NCBI RefSeq assembly: GCF_014199595.1 | Contig: NZ_JACHNX010000004.1 | Coordinates: 186,001 to 250,000 of the forward strand | Reading direction: 5' to 3' | DNA from: Sphingomonas yabuuchiae | Lineage (GTDB): Bacteria; Pseudomonadota; Alphaproteobacteria; Sphingomonadales; Sphingomonadaceae | Length of the DNA stretch: 64,000 bases | In this document: positions 1-9,225 of the stretch, piece by piece | Layout of the letters: each line of letters starts with the position of its first letter | Numbering within the stretch: the stretch's first letter is position 1 | Notes under the pieces: model-generated | Told to the model about the DNA's origin: nothing | Database searches by the model: none | Seen by the model: the letters and a program-made list of their open reading frames with translations, nothing else | Position numbers and translations under genes: made by a program

Positions 1-144
1 TTCGAAAAGACGCGATACGGCAAGCGACGGCGTGCGGCGGAACCCGGCCGAATAGCCGTCGAGCGGGCACATGCCCCCGGCGGACGGCCGCCCGTCGAAA
101 GCGAAATAGGCCAGTCGATAGAGGGGCTTACCGCCCCTTTTCAT
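1..144 (-). CDS. partial gene of unknown function (5' part only)
   Basis: An open frame of 48 codons runs from an ATG at 144 leftwards off the window edge. Codons end almost uniformly in G or C, which supports real coding. The visible peptide begins MKRGGKPLYRLAYFAFDG and later reads CPLDGYSAGFRR. It has no signal peptide or membrane segment, and I do not recognise the family. It is divergent from the Tad-like genes starting at 182, so the 37 bp between them must hold at least one of the two starts. Confidence 0.4.
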   Translation of the reverse strand, partial: MKRGGKPLYRLAYFAFDGRPSAGGMCPLDGYSAGFRRTPSLAVSRLFE

Positions 145-181
145 AAACCTGCCCTTTACGTTATGCCGATAGGGCGAACGG

Positions 182-1891
182 ATGGATTGTCGGTTCCCCT
201 GTCATGGAATGTCTCGACCACGGCGTCGCCCGTCCCGTTTTCCGGCATCCGGCCTTCTCGCCAGGATTGCCGCCGATCGGCGCGGAAATGTCATGCTGTT
301 ATGGGCGTTTTTCCTGATCCCGCTCGTGGCCCTCGTCGGATCGGCGATCGACCTCGGCACCGAATATGTGGCGCGCAAGCAGATGCAGATCGCATGCGAT
401 GCGGCGGTGCTGGCCGGTCGGCGCGCGATGACCAACGGGACCGTCGATGACGGCGTGCGGGCCGAGGCGGCCAAGTTCTTCAACTTCAATTTCCAGCAGG
501 GCATGTTCGGATCGAAGCCGTTCACGCCCTCCATCTCCAGTGCCTCGACGGCGAAGACGACCGTCGTCATCAATGCCGCCACCACGATCCCGACGTCGCT
601 GATGCGGATATTCGGCTTCGCCGAATTGCCGGTAAGCGTCAGTTGCAACGCCTCCCAGGATTTCGTGAACACCGACATCGTCTTCGTGCTGGATACGACC
701 GGCTCGATGCGGGACAAGGCGACGTCCAGCGACTCCCAGACCAAGATCGAGGCGCTGCGTTCGGCCGTGCTGGCGCTGTACGATCAGCTTGCACCGGTGC
801 AGAAGCAGTTGACGGCTTCCGGCATGCGTCTTCGCTACGGCGTCGTTCCCTATGCCAGTGCCGTGAATATCGGAAAGGCGATCCGCGCGGCCAATCCCAA
901 TTACATGTTGTCCGGCCCGTGGACCTATCAATCCCGGCAGGTCGTGACCGAGGCTATGGGCTCAACCGATTGCTCGAACCGGAATGGCAGTTACAGTTCC
1001 TGGACCGGTCGTTGCACCTATTTCCGGTATCTGCCTCGGATTTTCGACACTTCGCAATACGTGTCGGGAGCAACTGTCGATGTAGCGCAGCTCATCGGCA
1101 CCGCCGATTACAGCGGCGATACGCCGGTCAAAACTACGCCCAAAAACGTCACTTGGGCAGGATGCGTCGAGGAGCGGCAGACGGTGCGTATGGGATCAAG
1201 CGCCGGGGCGATTCCGTCGGACGCCACGGATCTGAACATCGATCTGATACCGAACAGCGATGCGACGAAATGGAAACCCTATTGGCCGGAGGTCGAATAT
1301 ACCAGCTATCGGTTATCGGGAATCTACGAGAACGACCCTTATAAGCCGCAATTTGCCTGCCCGTCTCCAGCCGCTTCTATGCAGGGATGGACGCGGGATG
1401 ACCTGAACAATTATCTCAACACTCTCGTCCCTGATGGTGGCACCTATCACGACAATGGGATGATGTGGGGGGTGCGCTGGGCCTCGTCCGGAGGCATTTT
1501 TGGCAGCAATAACCCCGAAAAGTACAACATGATGCCGGTCAAGAAGTACATCATCTTCATGACGGACGGGCTTTTTGAGACGGGCTATAGCAATCTATAT
1601 TCGTCCTACGGCGTGGAATCGCTTGATGGTCGCGTCACGCCCGGTGGCAATTATTCCAACAAAGCCGATCAGCTCGCCCGCCACAAGCAGCGCTTCAACC
1701 TGCTGTGCTCGCAGGCCAAGTCCATGGGATATTCCATCTGGGTGATCGGCTTCGCCACGTCGCTTGACGCGTCGCTGACCAATTGTGCGAGCACGCCCAG
1801 CCAAGCGTCCACCTCGTCAGATCAGGCGGCGTTGATGACGCGTTTCGTCGAAATTGGCAAGAATATCGGCGCATTGAGGCTGACCCAATGA
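182..1891 (+). CDS. TadG-like pilus assembly protein with vWA domain
   Basis: A 569-residue envelope protein of the Tad/Flp pilus class. Residues about 33-80 are a TadE/TadG-type N-terminus: a short basic stretch, the RRGN motif, then one hydrophobic helix. A von Willebrand A domain follows. Its MIDAS motif DTTGS is at residues 171-175 and a later IIFMTDG strand carries another acidic residue. The long insert inside the vWA region is cysteine-containing and typical of secreted TadG proteins. I chose the ATG at 182 because AGGG lies 7 bases upstream; the ATG at 209 has no ribosome site. It overlaps the next TadE-like gene by four bases (ATGA), so the two are probably translationally coupled. 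No Tad ATPase or prepilin gene lies in the window. Confidence 0.85.
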   Translation: MDCRFPCHGMSRPRRRPSRFPASGLLARIAADRRGNVMLLWAFFLIPLVALVGSAIDLGTEYVARKQMQIACDAAVLAGRRAMTNGTVDDGVRAEAAKFFNFNFQQGMFGSKPFTPSISSASTAKTTVVINAATTIPTSLMRIFGFAELPVSVSCNASQDFVNTDIVFVLDTTGSMRDKATSSDSQTKIEALRSAVLALYDQLAPVQKQLTASGMRLRYGVVPYASAVNIGKAIRAANPNYMLSGPWTYQSRQVVTEAMGSTDCSNRNGSYSSWTGRCTYFRYLPRIFDTSQYVSGATVDVAQLIGTADYSGDTPVKTTPKNVTWAGCVEERQTVRMGSSAGAIPSDATDLNIDLIPNSDATKWKPYWPEVEYTSYRLSGIYENDPYKPQFACPSPAASMQGWTRDDLNNYLNTLVPDGGTYHDNGMMWGVRWASSGGIFGSNNPEKYNMMPVKKYIIFMTDGLFETGYSNLYSSYGVESLDGRVTPGGNYSNKADQLARHKQRFNLLCSQAKSMGYSIWVIGFATSLDASLTNCASTPSQASTSSDQAALMTRFVEIGKNIGALRLTQ

Positions 1892-2484
1892 GGGCGGGAT
1901 GTGGGGGTGCGCTGCGCCGTATCGGCCGCGATCGTCGGGGCGCCTCGGTCGTCGAGTTCGCCCTGATCTCATTGCCCGCCATCGTGATCATGTGTGGCCT
2001 GTTCGACCTGGGCTACCGCCAATATGTCGCCACGCAGGTGCAGGATGCGCTGGACCGCGCGGCCCGGCGGGTCACGATCGGGACCAGCACGACGTCCGCG
2101 CAGTTGACCGCGATGGTCTCCGACAGCGTCAAGGCGATTTCGCGAGACGCCGATGTCGTCGTCGTTCCCACCAGCTACGGCAAGTTCCAGCAGGTGGCCA
2201 AGCCCGAGCCGATCACCACCGACACGCCGCCGCTGGGGCAGTATAATGCCGGGGACTGTTTCCTCGACATCAATGGCAACGGCGTCTGGGACGCAGACGG
2301 CGCACGCGCGGGCACCGGTGGTTCGGACGATGTGGTGCTGTACACCGCGACGGTGACCTATCCCGAGATCGTGCCGATGAGCCGGTTGATCGGCTGGAGC
2401 GGGATGACCAGGCTGACTGCCACGACCATGTTGAAAAACCAGCCCTATGCCTCGCAAGCCGAGCCGGTGACCCTGTGCCGATAA
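1888..2484 (+). CDS. TadE-like pseudopilin/pilus assembly protein
   Basis: A 198-residue TadE-family protein. After a short basic leader it has the class motif (RRGAS followed by VVEFAL, with the glutamate used in prepilin-like processing) and one transmembrane helix; the rest is predicted periplasmic. The ATG at 1888 overlaps the vWA gene's stop (ATGA) and has GAGG about 8 bases upstream, so I prefer it to the in-frame start at 1783. It overlaps the third gene by 10 bases. The three genes form one transcription unit whose products probably sit together in the inner membrane. The assignment to a pilus is from family knowledge; no pilin is visible. Confidence 0.8.
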   Translation: MRAGCGGALRRIGRDRRGASVVEFALISLPAIVIMCGLFDLGYRQYVATQVQDALDRAARRVTIGTSTTSAQLTAMVSDSVKAISRDADVVVVPTSYGKFQQVAKPEPITTDTPPLGQYNAGDCFLDINGNGVWDADGARAGTGGSDDVVLYTATVTYPEIVPMSRLIGWSGMTRLTATTMLKNQPYASQAEPVTLCR

Positions 2485-3257
2485 CCTGTCCTGCCAGGCG
2501 GCTCGTCCATGTGACCGGCAATCGGCGCGGCGTCGCGATGATCGAGTTTGCGCTTGCCGCGCCGGTTATCCTGTTCGTTGGCCTCGGCGGGATCGAGGTC
2601 GGCAATTACGTCATTGCGAACCTGCGGGTTTCGCAAATCGCGATGGCGGTCGCGGACAATGCCGGTCGGGTCCGCACCACGATCGACGAAGCCGATGTGA
2701 CGGAGATCATGATCGGCGCGATGAAGATGGGGGAACCGCTCTCCCTGGCGTCCAAGGGGCGGATCATCCTGTCCGATCTCGAACAGCGGACATCGACCAC
2801 CGGAACGGGCGGCAAGGGACCGGTGTCGGCCACCAACCCCAACGGATACCGTCAATGGTTCCGGTGGCAGCGTTGCGCCGGTGCGCTGGCGGCCCCGTCA
2901 TCGATCGGCGGTCCGATGAACGATGCCGGGGCCCCGATCATCAATCTGGACGACAAGACGAATGACGATCATGGCGCGGTGGAAACCGCGTCGACCATCG
3001 ACGGCGTCGGCAAGGCGGGGAGCCAGATCGCCGCGGCGGGCGGCACGGCCGTGATGGTGGCCGAGGTCGTCTATGATTACCAGCCCATCGCGCCGGTCAG
3101 CCTGATCACCACGGCGTTCGGCAAGCTGAGAATCAAGCGCGTCGTCGCCTTCAACGTCCGCGAGAGAACCAGCTATTCCCTGCGCAATGACGGCAATCTG
3201 ACCGGAGCCAAACGCGCGGACTGCCAGATATACGGCGCGGCGGCTCCGACGGTGTAA
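2475..3257 (+). CDS. TadE/TadG-family protein
   Basis: A 260-residue third member of the Tad-like operon. It has the basic segment NRRGVAMIEFALA followed by a transmembrane helix (about residues 17-45) and a periplasmic part rich in Ser, Thr and Gly. No vWA domain is present. The GTG at 2475 overlaps the preceding stop by 10 bases; a GTG at 2511, closer to the RRG motif, is an equally possible start because neither has a strong ribosome site. As the last gene of the trio it probably works with the upstream vWA and TadE proteins, either in pilus assembly or as a surface adhesin module. Confidence 0.75.
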   Translation: MPITCPARRLVHVTGNRRGVAMIEFALAAPVILFVGLGGIEVGNYVIANLRVSQIAMAVADNAGRVRTTIDEADVTEIMIGAMKMGEPLSLASKGRIILSDLEQRTSTTGTGGKGPVSATNPNGYRQWFRWQRCAGALAAPSSIGGPMNDAGAPIINLDDKTNDDHGAVETASTIDGVGKAGSQIAAAGGTAVMVAEVVYDYQPIAPVSLITTAFGKLRIKRVVAFNVRERTSYSLRNDGNLTGAKRADCQIYGAAAPTV

Positions 3258-3327
3258 GCGCCGCGTCGCAACCGCCCCAGGCGTCCGGTGGGATGAACCC
3301 GATCCGCCGGACGCCCAGGCCGAACCC

Positions 3328-5670
3328 CTAGGCGGCGTGTTTGCTGGATCCCGGCTCGCCTACGTCTTCCTCCGGCTTCATCAGACCGGGGCGGCCCAGC
3401 AGATAACCCTGCGCTTCGTTGCATCCCTCCGCGCGAAGGAATTCGAGCTGCGAACTGGTCTCCACACCCTCGGCGAGAATGGGAATCGCCAGGCTTTCCC
3501 CCAGCGCCAGCACCGCCCGGATGATCGCGGCCGATTGCGGTGCGATATCCAGTTCGGTCATGAACGAGCGGTCGAGCTTGATCTTGTCGAAGGGGAAGGA
3601 GCGCAGCGTCGATAGCGACGAATAGCCGGTGCCGAAATCGTCCATCGCGATCGACACCCCCAATGCCTTCAACTGGCGCAATACATGCGTCGTGCGCTCG
3701 GGGTCCGTGATCATCGCGGACTCGGTGATTTCCAGTTCCAGTCGGGTGGGTGCCAGGCCGGTCTCGATCAGTATCTGATGGACGAGCCGGGGCAGATCGA
3801 CGTGACCGAGCTGGACGGGGGACAGGTTCACCGCGATTTTCCAGGGAAGGGGCCAGGCCGCCGCTTCCTGGCAGGCCCGTCGCAGGACCCATTCGCCGAT
3901 CGGCAGGATCAGACCCGTCTGTTCGGCAATGGTGATGAACTCGAACGGCGAAACATTCGTGCCGTCGGGTTTCGTCCAGCGCAGCAGCGCCTCGTAACCG
4001 GTGATCTCGCCCGTCTCGACCGATGCCTGCACCTGCCAGTGGATGGCGAACTGGTCATGGTCCAGCGCGTCGCGCAGTTCGGTGGCGATACGACGACGGG
4101 CGCGGACCGTCTGGTCCATTTCCTCCTCGTAAAAGCAAAAGTCCGTCGCAATGCTCGATTTCGCCCGGTACATGGCGAGATCGGCATTGTTGATCAGCGC
4201 CGAAATCTCGTCGGCGTCCTGCGGCCACAGCGCGACACCCACACTCATGCCGCAGCTCAGCGTCGAGCGGTCATATTCGACGGGCATGGTGATCGCGGTC
4301 CGCAGGCGATCGATCAGGTCGATCGCATCCTCGTGACTGTCGATGCCGATCAAGGCGACGAATTCGTCGCCGCCCAGGCGGGCCAGGAACTCGCCGGGCC
4401 GCGCCAGCGCCTTCATCCGCATGCCGATCGTCGCCAGCAGATGGTCGCCCGCGGCATGGCCATGCGTGTCGTTGACTTCCTTAAAGCGGTCGAGATCGAT
4501 CGACAGCAAGGCCAGCGGACGCCCCGGTCCGTCTGGGGCCGCTTGGCGATGCGACCATTCCAGAAAGGATGCGCGATTGGGCAAGCCGGTCAGCCCGTCA
4601 TTGCGCGCCAAATGCGCGATGCGCCGCTCCTGCGCCAATCGCTGACGCACGTCGCGAAGGGCGTAGATCATGAAGGATTTCGTCTCGCTCGTATCGACGC
4701 GAAGGGCGATCTCGACGGGGATGGGGGAGCCGTCTGCGGCTTGCAGGGTCCGCTGCGCCAGGGAACCGGGCTCGACCGAGCCGATGTCCGAAACCCAGCG
4801 GTGCAGCGATTGGCCCAGGACATCGTCGTTGGTGCCCAGAAGCTCGGTGAAGGCACCGTTCGCGGCGACGATCACGCCGCCGCTTTCCACGATCATCGCA
4901 TCGACGCTGCCCTCCATCACCTGGGCCAGGCGACGCTGCCAGGCGATATGGGCCGACGTATCGAGGACAGAGGTGGCAAAACCCGTGCCGAGAACCAACA
5001 GCCCGACCGCCGCGACCGCAAACGCCATGACCATCGTGGCGCTCTGGCTGTCCACCTGGCCCGGCTCCGGGGCGACGGGGATAACCGTCAGGGCCGCCAT
5101 GCCCGTGAAATGGAGCAGGACAATGCTCGTCACCATGAGGGCGGTGGCAGGCCAGGGATTGCCCCGCTTGCCGCGCGACAAGGCGCGGCGGAACGCCATC
5201 GCCCCGAAGACAACGGAGAACAGGATCGACGCGGTCACATAGGCGGGCGACCATTCCACCAGCCCCCTGGCCGCGAAAGCCATCATGCCGGTATAGTGCA
5301 TCGCGGTGACCGCCAGGCCGAACAGCAGGCCTCCCGCCGCCGAGGCAAATGACTGGCGACGGGCCGCGACGGCCAGTGCGATCGAACTGCCGAAGATGGC
5401 GATAACCAGCGAAAGGGCGGTGAGCAGCGGGTCATAGGCGACCGCCACACCCGGCTGGTATGCCATCATCGCGATGAAATGCGTGCACCAGATGGTCGCG
5501 CCGGTCGATACGCCGCCCATGAACACCCAGGCCAGAAGGGTGCCGGGATCGGCGGAGCGCAGCCGCTGGAGCAGTCTGATCGTGATCGCGGACCCCGTCA
5601 GGCAGAATATCGCCGCGAGCAATACCAGACGCAGATCATGGTCATAGGCGAGGCAGGTTAGAAAGCGCAT
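3328..5670 (-). CDS. MHYT-PAS-GGDEF-EAL cyclic-di-GMP signalling protein
   Basis: A 780-residue membrane enzyme that probably both makes and degrades cyclic di-GMP. The first ~240 residues are an MHYT sensor with seven hydrophobic helices and three repeats (CTHFIAMMAY, MHYTGMMAF, LHFTGMAAL) proposed to bind copper, O2, CO or NO. A PAS-like segment follows. The GGDEF domain has an intact RLGGDEF signature; the usual RxxD inhibitory site is absent (RPGE instead). The C-terminal EAL domain keeps YEALLRW, NLSP, ELEITES, DDFGTGYSS and LAEGVET, so phosphodiesterase activity looks intact. The ATG at 5670 follows GGAGGACCG. It is a single gene convergent with the Tad operon. Which activity dominates cannot be read from sequence. 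Confidence 0.93.
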   Translation of the reverse strand: MRFLTCLAYDHDLRLVLLAAIFCLTGSAITIRLLQRLRSADPGTLLAWVFMGGVSTGATIWCTHFIAMMAYQPGVAVAYDPLLTALSLVIAIFGSSIALAVAARRQSFASAAGGLLFGLAVTAMHYTGMMAFAARGLVEWSPAYVTASILFSVVFGAMAFRRALSRGKRGNPWPATALMVTSIVLLHFTGMAALTVIPVAPEPGQVDSQSATMVMAFAVAAVGLLVLGTGFATSVLDTSAHIAWQRRLAQVMEGSVDAMIVESGGVIVAANGAFTELLGTNDDVLGQSLHRWVSDIGSVEPGSLAQRTLQAADGSPIPVEIALRVDTSETKSFMIYALRDVRQRLAQERRIAHLARNDGLTGLPNRASFLEWSHRQAAPDGPGRPLALLSIDLDRFKEVNDTHGHAAGDHLLATIGMRMKALARPGEFLARLGGDEFVALIGIDSHEDAIDLIDRLRTAITMPVEYDRSTLSCGMSVGVALWPQDADEISALINNADLAMYRAKSSIATDFCFYEEEMDQTVRARRRIATELRDALDHDQFAIHWQVQASVETGEITGYEALLRWTKPDGTNVSPFEFITIAEQTGLILPIGEWVLRRACQEAAAWPLPWKIAVNLSPVQLGHVDLPRLVHQILIETGLAPTRLELEITESAMITDPERTTHVLRQLKALGVSIAMDDFGTGYSSLSTLRSFPFDKIKLDRSFMTELDIAPQSAAIIRAVLALGESLAIPILAEGVETSSQLEFLRAEGCNEAQGYLLGRPGLMKPEEDVGEPGSSKHAA

Positions 5671-5954
5671 CGGTCCTCCAGACCGGCGGCGATAGAAACA
5701 TAAGTTAAATCAGTGGCTAAAATGGACAGTTAAGGGAAATGGTTAATTTCGCCCGATGGGCGGCGACCGGCACATTCCGAACCGACGGCAAGGGCGATTT
5801 CCGGTGGAATGTCATGATGAACGGGAGGGGCATGTCGAGCCCTCCCGTGCCCCTGATCGTTAACTTGAAATATGAAGCGAGGCCGCATCGACTTGGACGA
5901 CCGCGCGCGACGACTCTGTCAGGTCCCGCTCCAAAGCCCATCCGGTGTCGGACC

Positions 5955-6155
5955 TCACACCTCCCGGATGTCGGGAAAGCTGTAGAGGGAGGGTTCGTCC
6001 TCTGCCGTTCCCGTTGCAAACACCGCCATGTCGTCGGGCTGTATCTCCAATTTCGCCCACCGGTCCCAACCGATATGGATGAAGTCCGGCTGGCCGAAGA
6101 CCCGCACCGCGCGGGCATATTCGTCGCCGCGAAAGCCCACGAAGTGCAGGGCCAT
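5955..6155 (-). CDS. small conserved-looking protein, unknown function
   Basis: A 66-residue protein with no signal peptide or membrane helix. It is rich in Trp, Phe and acidic residues (for example HIGWDRW near the middle) and has the high GC3 of its neighbours. It starts 9 bases after the stop of another 73-residue small gene, so the two are probably one transcript. I do not recognise the family. The tandem arrangement of two small cytosolic proteins could suggest a toxin-antitoxin or accessory pair, but no domain supports this. Confidence 0.5.
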   Translation of the reverse strand: MALHFVGFRGDEYARAVRVFGQPDFIHIGWDRWAKLEIQPDDMAVFATGTAEDEPSLYSFPDIREV

Positions 6156-6164
6156 GCCGGTGGC

Positions 6165-6386
6165 TCAGGCGCCTTCGCGCCGCGCGCCGGTGATCATGCG
6201 CTGGGCGATCTCGCGAACCGCCGCGTCGTCCTTGTCCGGCCCGTCCGAAGGATCGCCCAGGTGATCGAGGCTGGCCTCGAGAAAATCGAGCAGGCCGGGA
6301 TGCCGGGCCTCGACATATTCCATCGTCTTGAACAGCAGGTGCTCGGTCGCGATCTCGCGTCGGCGGGTCTGGGCGGCTGAATCCAT
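6165..6386 (-). CDS. small acidic/helical protein, unknown function
   Basis: A 73-residue protein starting at the ATG at 6386. It is almost entirely predicted helix, with alternating charged residues and a DDAAVREIAQRM stretch near the C-terminus. There is no membrane segment. It is the first gene of a two-gene unit with the 66-residue gene just downstream. The frame stays open further upstream, but that extension is arginine- and serine-rich and looks like a shadow, so the ATG after the AT-rich spacer is preferred. Function unknown. Confidence 0.5.
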   Translation of the reverse strand: MDSAAQTRRREIATEHLLFKTMEYVEARHPGLLDFLEASLDHLGDPSDGPDKDDAAVREIAQRMITGARREGA

Positions 6387-6534
6387 TATCCTGTCCTTCT
6401 TCGGCGTTTCGGAGCGGGTTGAACGCACGACCTTCGCGATCGGGCAAACGCATCGATATCGGCCATGACTGCGCCGTCGTCCGCCTCCAACGGATCGCAC
6501 GCATTCAGAAGATGGGACGGGGGCGACGAGAGGG

Positions 6535-7341
6535 TCAGAAGAGAATGGCGCCGCCCGTGACGAGACGCAGATGGGGCGCGGCCGCGTTGAGGCCCGTTGC
6601 CGCCAAGATGTCGAACTGAAGCACTTTGGTCGGCCGCCACGCCGCCGACAGGGCGGCCAGGGCCATCGTCTCATGCTGATCGGGTTCGTCGTCGCGCTCC
6701 AGCGACATTTCGGCCGTGGCCGTAACCGCGTCGGTGAATTTGTAGCGCAGGCCGGTGATCTCGTTATAGGCCAGATGGCGCCCATGGCCGGATTGGTTCG
6801 CCGCCGCATCGGCTTCCCCCGTCACGGCGATCGCCAGCTTTTCCGTCAGCTCATATTGGACCGGGATGATGATCCCCGTCGACCAGCTTCCCGCACCGAT
6901 CGGATAGCGCCCCGTCGGCGCGGTGACGAAGGCCTGTACGCCCGCCGAGAAAGGCTTTCCCTTTTGCCCGGCCAAATGCTGGCGGATGGCGAAGGTCACA
7001 TCGCCGGTGCCCGTCGCGGTGTCGACCAGCGCTGTCGCCTTGTCGCGCGTCCGGTCCCGGCCATAGCCGACCCAGTCGAGTTGAAGCTCGGTGTTCTTGC
7101 CGATACCCACGCGGGTCAGGATGTCGGCGGTGACGATACGGTCTTCGCGCTGATCGGGCTGGTCGTCCCGCTGCCAATCCAGCGCGGATATCTCGAAATG
7201 CACCCGTCCCGGCTCGGTCGTGCAACTCGATCCGCCGAGGTTCGGGCGGGTGGGGCAGAAACGGGGTTCGTCTTCGGCCAGGGCAGGAACCCCGATCGAC
7301 ATCATCGCGGCACCCAGCAGCCAACCCCAAGCCTTTACCAT
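6535..7341 (-). CDS. outer-membrane MetA-pathway/phenol-degradation-type transporter family protein
   Basis: A 268-residue protein with a classic signal peptide (VKAWGWLLGAAMMSIG...ALA, cleavage about residue 22). The rest is made of short alternating beta strands ending in a hydrophobic aromatic residue, as expected for a small outer-membrane barrel. The pattern and length match the 'putative MetA-pathway of phenol degradation' family (PF13557), often annotated as transporter. The mature part begins with a Cys-containing loop. GGGGG precedes the ATG at 7341. It stands alone, and no aromatic-degradation genes are nearby, so its substrate is unknown. Confidence 0.7.
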   Translation of the reverse strand: MVKAWGWLLGAAMMSIGVPALAEDEPRFCPTRPNLGGSSCTTEPGRVHFEISALDWQRDDQPDQREDRIVTADILTRVGIGKNTELQLDWVGYGRDRTRDKATALVDTATGTGDVTFAIRQHLAGQKGKPFSAGVQAFVTAPTGRYPIGAGSWSTGIIIPVQYELTEKLAIAVTGEADAAANQSGHGRHLAYNEITGLRYKFTDAVTATAEMSLERDDEPDQHETMALAALSAAWRPTKVLQFDILAATGLNAAAPHLRLVTGGAILF

Positions 7342-7636
7342 CGCCGCCCCCTGTAACTATCTGATCCATAAGCCTTGCATCGGTTTGTCGACGCGATGCA
7401 ACGATAAAGCCGTCGCCGGTTTCAAGAGGAACGCGTCGGGCGTGACCGGGGAAAAACCGCCGATCGAACGAAGGCCGGTGAGTCGAACATCCGCGCCTTG
7501 CGTATTAGCTGCCGGATACCCGACGGTTCGCTGTCGGCCTTTGATCGCGTCCGCCGCTGCGGGAACCCATGGCGGGGGGATGGCGATCATCGTCAACCAG
7601 GATCGCACCGGCGGCGAAAGGAAGTGAAGGACCCCG

Positions 7637-8884
7637 ATGATCTCCAAGGCCCGTATCGCATGGCTGCTCCGTCGTATCGCCCGGAAAATATGGTTTCGAG
7701 CGGCCCTTATCAGCTTGGCTAGCGTGGTGGTGGCCGCGTTCGCAGGCATTGTCGCACGAGCGCTGCCTTATCATTTTACCGGCGATATCGGTCAAAACGC
7801 CGTCGGTACGGTCCTGCAGATCATCGCCTCGTCGATGCTGGCCGTGACCACCTTTTCGCTGACGGCGATGGTCAGCGCCTATTCGTCCGCGACGCAGCTG
7901 GCGACGCCGCGCGCGACGCAATTGCTGATCTCGGATCGCATGTCGCAAAATGCGCTGTCGACATTCCTGGGCGCCTTCATCTTTTCCGTCGTCGGTATCA
8001 TCGGCCTGCAAACGCGGCTTTATGGCGGGCAGGGGCGTGTGCTGCTCCTGATCTCCACGGTCCTGCTCGTGGCGCTGGTGGTCGTGACCCTCTTGCGCTG
8101 GATCGCCCATCTCGCCGCCTTCGGGAGGATGTCGGACGTGATCGACCGGGTCGAGGATGCGGCGCGATCCGCGATCGTGACGTTTGCGAAAGACCCCCAT
8201 CAAGGCGGGCGACCGCCTGTCCCGATCCCCGCGAATGCGCGATCAGTGACCTCGCCGAGCATCGGCTATGTGACGCATGTCGATATCGGGCACCTCGCCG
8301 ACCTGGCACGGGATCACGACATCATCGTGCATGTGGAAGCGATTCCCGGCACGCTGGTACACAAGGGGCGTCCGCTGCTTCGGGCGATCGGGGGGCACAC
8401 CGAACTCGATGACGAATTGTCACGCGCCTTCGTGATCGAGCGGCATCGCGATTTCGATCATGATCCTCGACTGGGGCAGATCGCATTGGGCGAGATCGCC
8501 GGACGGGCGCTGGCACCCGCCACCAATGATCCGGGTACCGTCATCGAGGTGTTGAATGCGCTGCTCAGAACCCTGAGCGAACTTCCGGCGCAGGCGTCGC
8601 CATCGGACGAAGAGTTACCGCCGGTCCATGTGCCGCGTCCCTCTGTGGACGAACTGATCCGGGCCGGTTTCGCGCCGATCATACGCGAGGGCGCCGGGGA
8701 AGAGGAAGTGGCCATTCGCGCCTTCAAGGTGCTCCACGCCTTGGGGGAAACCCTGCCTCACGCCCTCCCGACCACGCAGGCGCTTGGGAACGAACTGAAG
8801 CAGAATGTCGAGCGCGTGATGCGCGACCAGGCCGCGCTGGCCAGAACGCTGGCCGTCTATCAGGACGATATGCGGGAGCGGTAG
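7637..8884 (+). CDS. DUF2254 membrane protein
   Basis: A 415-residue inner-membrane protein of the DUF2254 family. Four hydrophobic helices lie in the first ~155 residues (around 22-42, 58-82, 103-125 and 132-152), followed by a soluble C-terminal region. The conserved TTFSLTAMVSAYSSATQ and TPR segments are in the second helix region, and GEIAGRALAPATNDPGT lies in the soluble part. GAAGGACC precedes the ATG at 7637. Members have no firmly established function. It is monocistronic, with about 295 bp upstream. Confidence 0.85.
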   Translation: MISKARIAWLLRRIARKIWFRAALISLASVVVAAFAGIVARALPYHFTGDIGQNAVGTVLQIIASSMLAVTTFSLTAMVSAYSSATQLATPRATQLLISDRMSQNALSTFLGAFIFSVVGIIGLQTRLYGGQGRVLLLISTVLLVALVVVTLLRWIAHLAAFGRMSDVIDRVEDAARSAIVTFAKDPHQGGRPPVPIPANARSVTSPSIGYVTHVDIGHLADLARDHDIIVHVEAIPGTLVHKGRPLLRAIGGHTELDDELSRAFVIERHRDFDHDPRLGQIALGEIAGRALAPATNDPGTVIEVLNALLRTLSELPAQASPSDEELPPVHVPRPSVDELIRAGFAPIIREGAGEEEVAIRAFKVLHALGETLPHALPTTQALGNELKQNVERVMRDQAALARTLAVYQDDMRER

Positions 8885-9225
8885 TTTCCGGTCGTCCGCC
8901 ACGGGCGGCTGGCCGATCCGGCAATAGTATTCGTGATTAGTGCAATTGCGACGAGTGTCGAACCTGTCCTATCGCGTCGAGCAGCGGAGTAATTTTGAAA
9001 AACGGCCGATAATGCATGACGTCGCGGATGGTTCCTTAAAAACAACTATCCGTCGAAAATCTTAGCTGTTTGAATTTTCCATATATTTGAAGGCTGTATA
9101 CCGGTTTTTAAGGGGCGCTTCCTATCAGGCCGCCTGTCGTGACTGCGGAAATGCCATATATGATCGCCATGGCGTCATCGGTGTTAAAGATCCGGAGTTG
9201 CGTCCTTTAGTCGGCTCATCGCCAA
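8885..9225 (+). other. AT-rich intergenic region upstream of the chemoreceptor
   Basis: This 341-bp stretch has no convincing coding frame and is clearly more AT-rich than its surroundings, especially 8990-9110 (runs such as TTTTGAAAAA and CCATATATTTGAAGG). It presumably holds the chemoreceptor promoter. I see no recognisable riboswitch, terminator or operator. The AT-rich composition continues into the first ~150 bases of the receptor gene. Confidence 0.5.
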
